DNA of 6,054 nucleotides from DATFEN01 sp035691285 (lineage in GTDB: Bacteria; Acidobacteriota; Vicinamibacteria; Fen-336): the NCBI GenBank assembly GCA_035691285.1, contig DASSJI010000123.1:1-6054 (forward strand), in the 5' to 3' direction. Below the pieces are notes generated by a model. That model was not told the origin of the DNA, made no database searches, and saw only the letters and a program-made list of their open reading frames with translations. A program made the translations under genes and the position numbers. Positions 5,412 through 6,054 of this stretch are shown piece by piece (the stretch's first letter is position 1; each line of letters begins with the position of its first letter).

Positions 5412-5822
5412 CTACGAGTCCTCCCCGCGAACGAGCTGCCAGAACCCCCTGGGGTCGAGGATGCTGATCCCGGGAACCTCTCCTGCCTCCAGCAGGTCCT
5501 TGTCGCCAGTCACGAGAACGTCGGCGCGGAGCACCAGTGCTTCGGAGAGGATCACGGCATCGTCGGGATCGCGGATCGCCACGGGCGGTGGACCGCCGAG
5601 CGTGTCCGGGAACGAGGCGGATGCGCGAACAAACGCGGCGATCTCGCGCGCGGTCGCGTCGGGCACCCTGACCTTCTCGATCAGGGTGCGAGTCAGCTCT
5701 TCGCAAACGGTCGTGGACGACAGAAGCTCGTGTTCGGCGAGAACCATCCGAAGCAGGTCGGCGCAGAGGCCTCGAGTCGCGAACGCCGCCACGAGCACGT
5801 TCGTGTCGAGGAAGACCCTCAC
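5412..5822 (-). CDS. PIN-domain toxin (COG1569/TIGR00305-like)
   Basis: The product is 136 aa. The start is GTG 5822, overlapping the antitoxin's TGA as GTGA. The PIN fold is clear: Asp6 in MRVFLDTNVLV, Glu42 (and Glu41) in VCEELTRTL, Asp85/Asp88 in RDPDDAVIL, and Asp107 in VTGDKDLLEAG give the acidic Mg2+-binding cluster of a ribonuclease. The end (VPGISILDPRGFWQLV) matches the 'putative toxin component, PIN family' rather than classic VapC. Such proteins cleave RNA when freed from their antitoxin; the specific target cannot be told. No Shine-Dalgarno is visible, so translation likely depends on coupling to the antitoxin. A small hairpin follows the stop. Confidence 0.87.
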   Translation of the reverse strand: MRVFLDTNVLVAAFATRGLCADLLRMVLAEHELLSSTTVCEELTRTLIEKVRVPDATAREIAAFVRASASFPDTLGGPPPVAIRDPDDAVILSEALVLRADVLVTGDKDLLEAGEVPGISILDPRGFWQLVRGEDS

Positions 5823-6037
5823 GAGACGAGCTTGAAGACGTCCTCGTCCGTGAGAAGTCCCTGCGCTTCGGCGAATGGCGCAACCCGTCGCCGCATCTGC
5901 TCGAAGAGGTCGACCGTGAGCTGCCTGCGAAGGGCGTCACGGACCACGTCGCTCTGCCTGCGTCCTGAGAGCTTGACGACGCGCGCGAGCAAGCGCCCGA
6001 CACCTTTGTCCAACCGAACGGTGATCGTGTCCCTCAT
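5819..6037 (-). CDS. Ribbon-helix-helix (CopG-like) antitoxin
   Basis: The product is 72 aa from ATG 6037; TTG 6046 (three residues longer) is an alternative. The N terminus RDTITVRLDKGVGRLLARVVKLSGRRQSDVVRDALRRQL is a ribbon-helix-helix DNA-binding fold: beta-strand TITVRLD and two helices with the turn SGRRQS. The remaining part (VDLFEQMRRRVAPFAEAQGLLTDEDVFKLVS) is the toxin-binding segment. It precedes the PIN toxin with a GTGA overlap, the standard arrangement. No Shine-Dalgarno lies before either start. An ATGTA direct repeat at 6036-6050 may be an operator; the promoter is probably beyond the window end. Confidence 0.8.
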   Translation of the reverse strand: MRDTITVRLDKGVGRLLARVVKLSGRRQSDVVRDALRRQLTVDLFEQMRRRVAPFAEAQGLLTDEDVFKLVS

Positions 6038-6050
6038 GTAAGACAATGTA
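6036..6050 (-). promoter_or_regulatory. Direct repeat with 10-bp period at the antitoxin start
   Basis: ATGTA occurs at 6036-6040 and 6046-6050 on the + strand (TACAT on the - strand), exactly one helical turn apart. It overlaps the antitoxin start. Ribbon-helix-helix dimers bind tandem short repeats with such spacing, so it is a candidate operator. The window ends four bases further on, so more repeats may be cut off. Confidence 0.35.
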
Positions 6051-6054
6051 CTAC

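Noticed and set aside
5119..6003. Long - strand open frame of 294 codons
   Set aside because: It overlaps both the PIN toxin and the RHH antitoxin in another frame, and its product is low-complexity Arg/Ser-rich, as expected for a GC-rich shadow frame.

Overview
This 6 kb window is very GC-rich, with short AT-rich islands at promoter-like sites. It encodes a signal-peptide outer-membrane beta-barrel, so it most likely comes from a high-GC Gram-negative bacterium. The phylum (for example Acidobacteriota, Myxococcota or a proteobacterium) cannot be fixed from the sequence.

Left half, + strand (1-4347). The window opens inside the C-terminal cobalamin-binding domain of a CarH/LitR-type MerR regulator. 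A 173-bp gap follows with a near-perfect 13-bp inverted repeat that doubles as symmetric promoter-like elements. Next come a small outer-membrane beta-barrel protein and a strong intrinsic terminator. A compact three-gene operon follows: an NAD(P)-binding epimerase-like protein with a DUF2867 tail, a Blc-type lipocalin, and a DUF1295 membrane protein of the steroid-5-alpha-reductase-like group. B12-photoreceptor regulators are known to sit near SDR, lipocalin and DUF1295 genes in light- or oxidative-stress clusters. The likely theme is therefore light/B12-controlled change of the envelope or membrane lipids; this is inference from family and context.

Right half, - strand (4348-6054). Two type II toxin-antitoxin modules converge on the operon: Phd/YefM with a RelE-like toxin, and a ribbon-helix-helix antitoxin with a COG1569-type PIN toxin. 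Each pair overlaps by four bases (ATGA and GTGA). The first module is bracketed by two direct copies of a sequence resembling the 3' end of a tRNA, best matching tRNA-Arg(CCG), through CCA. This suggests insertion at, or carriage of, tRNA-derived attachment sites. The Phd module has a promoter/operator so close to its ATG that its mRNA is probably leaderless.
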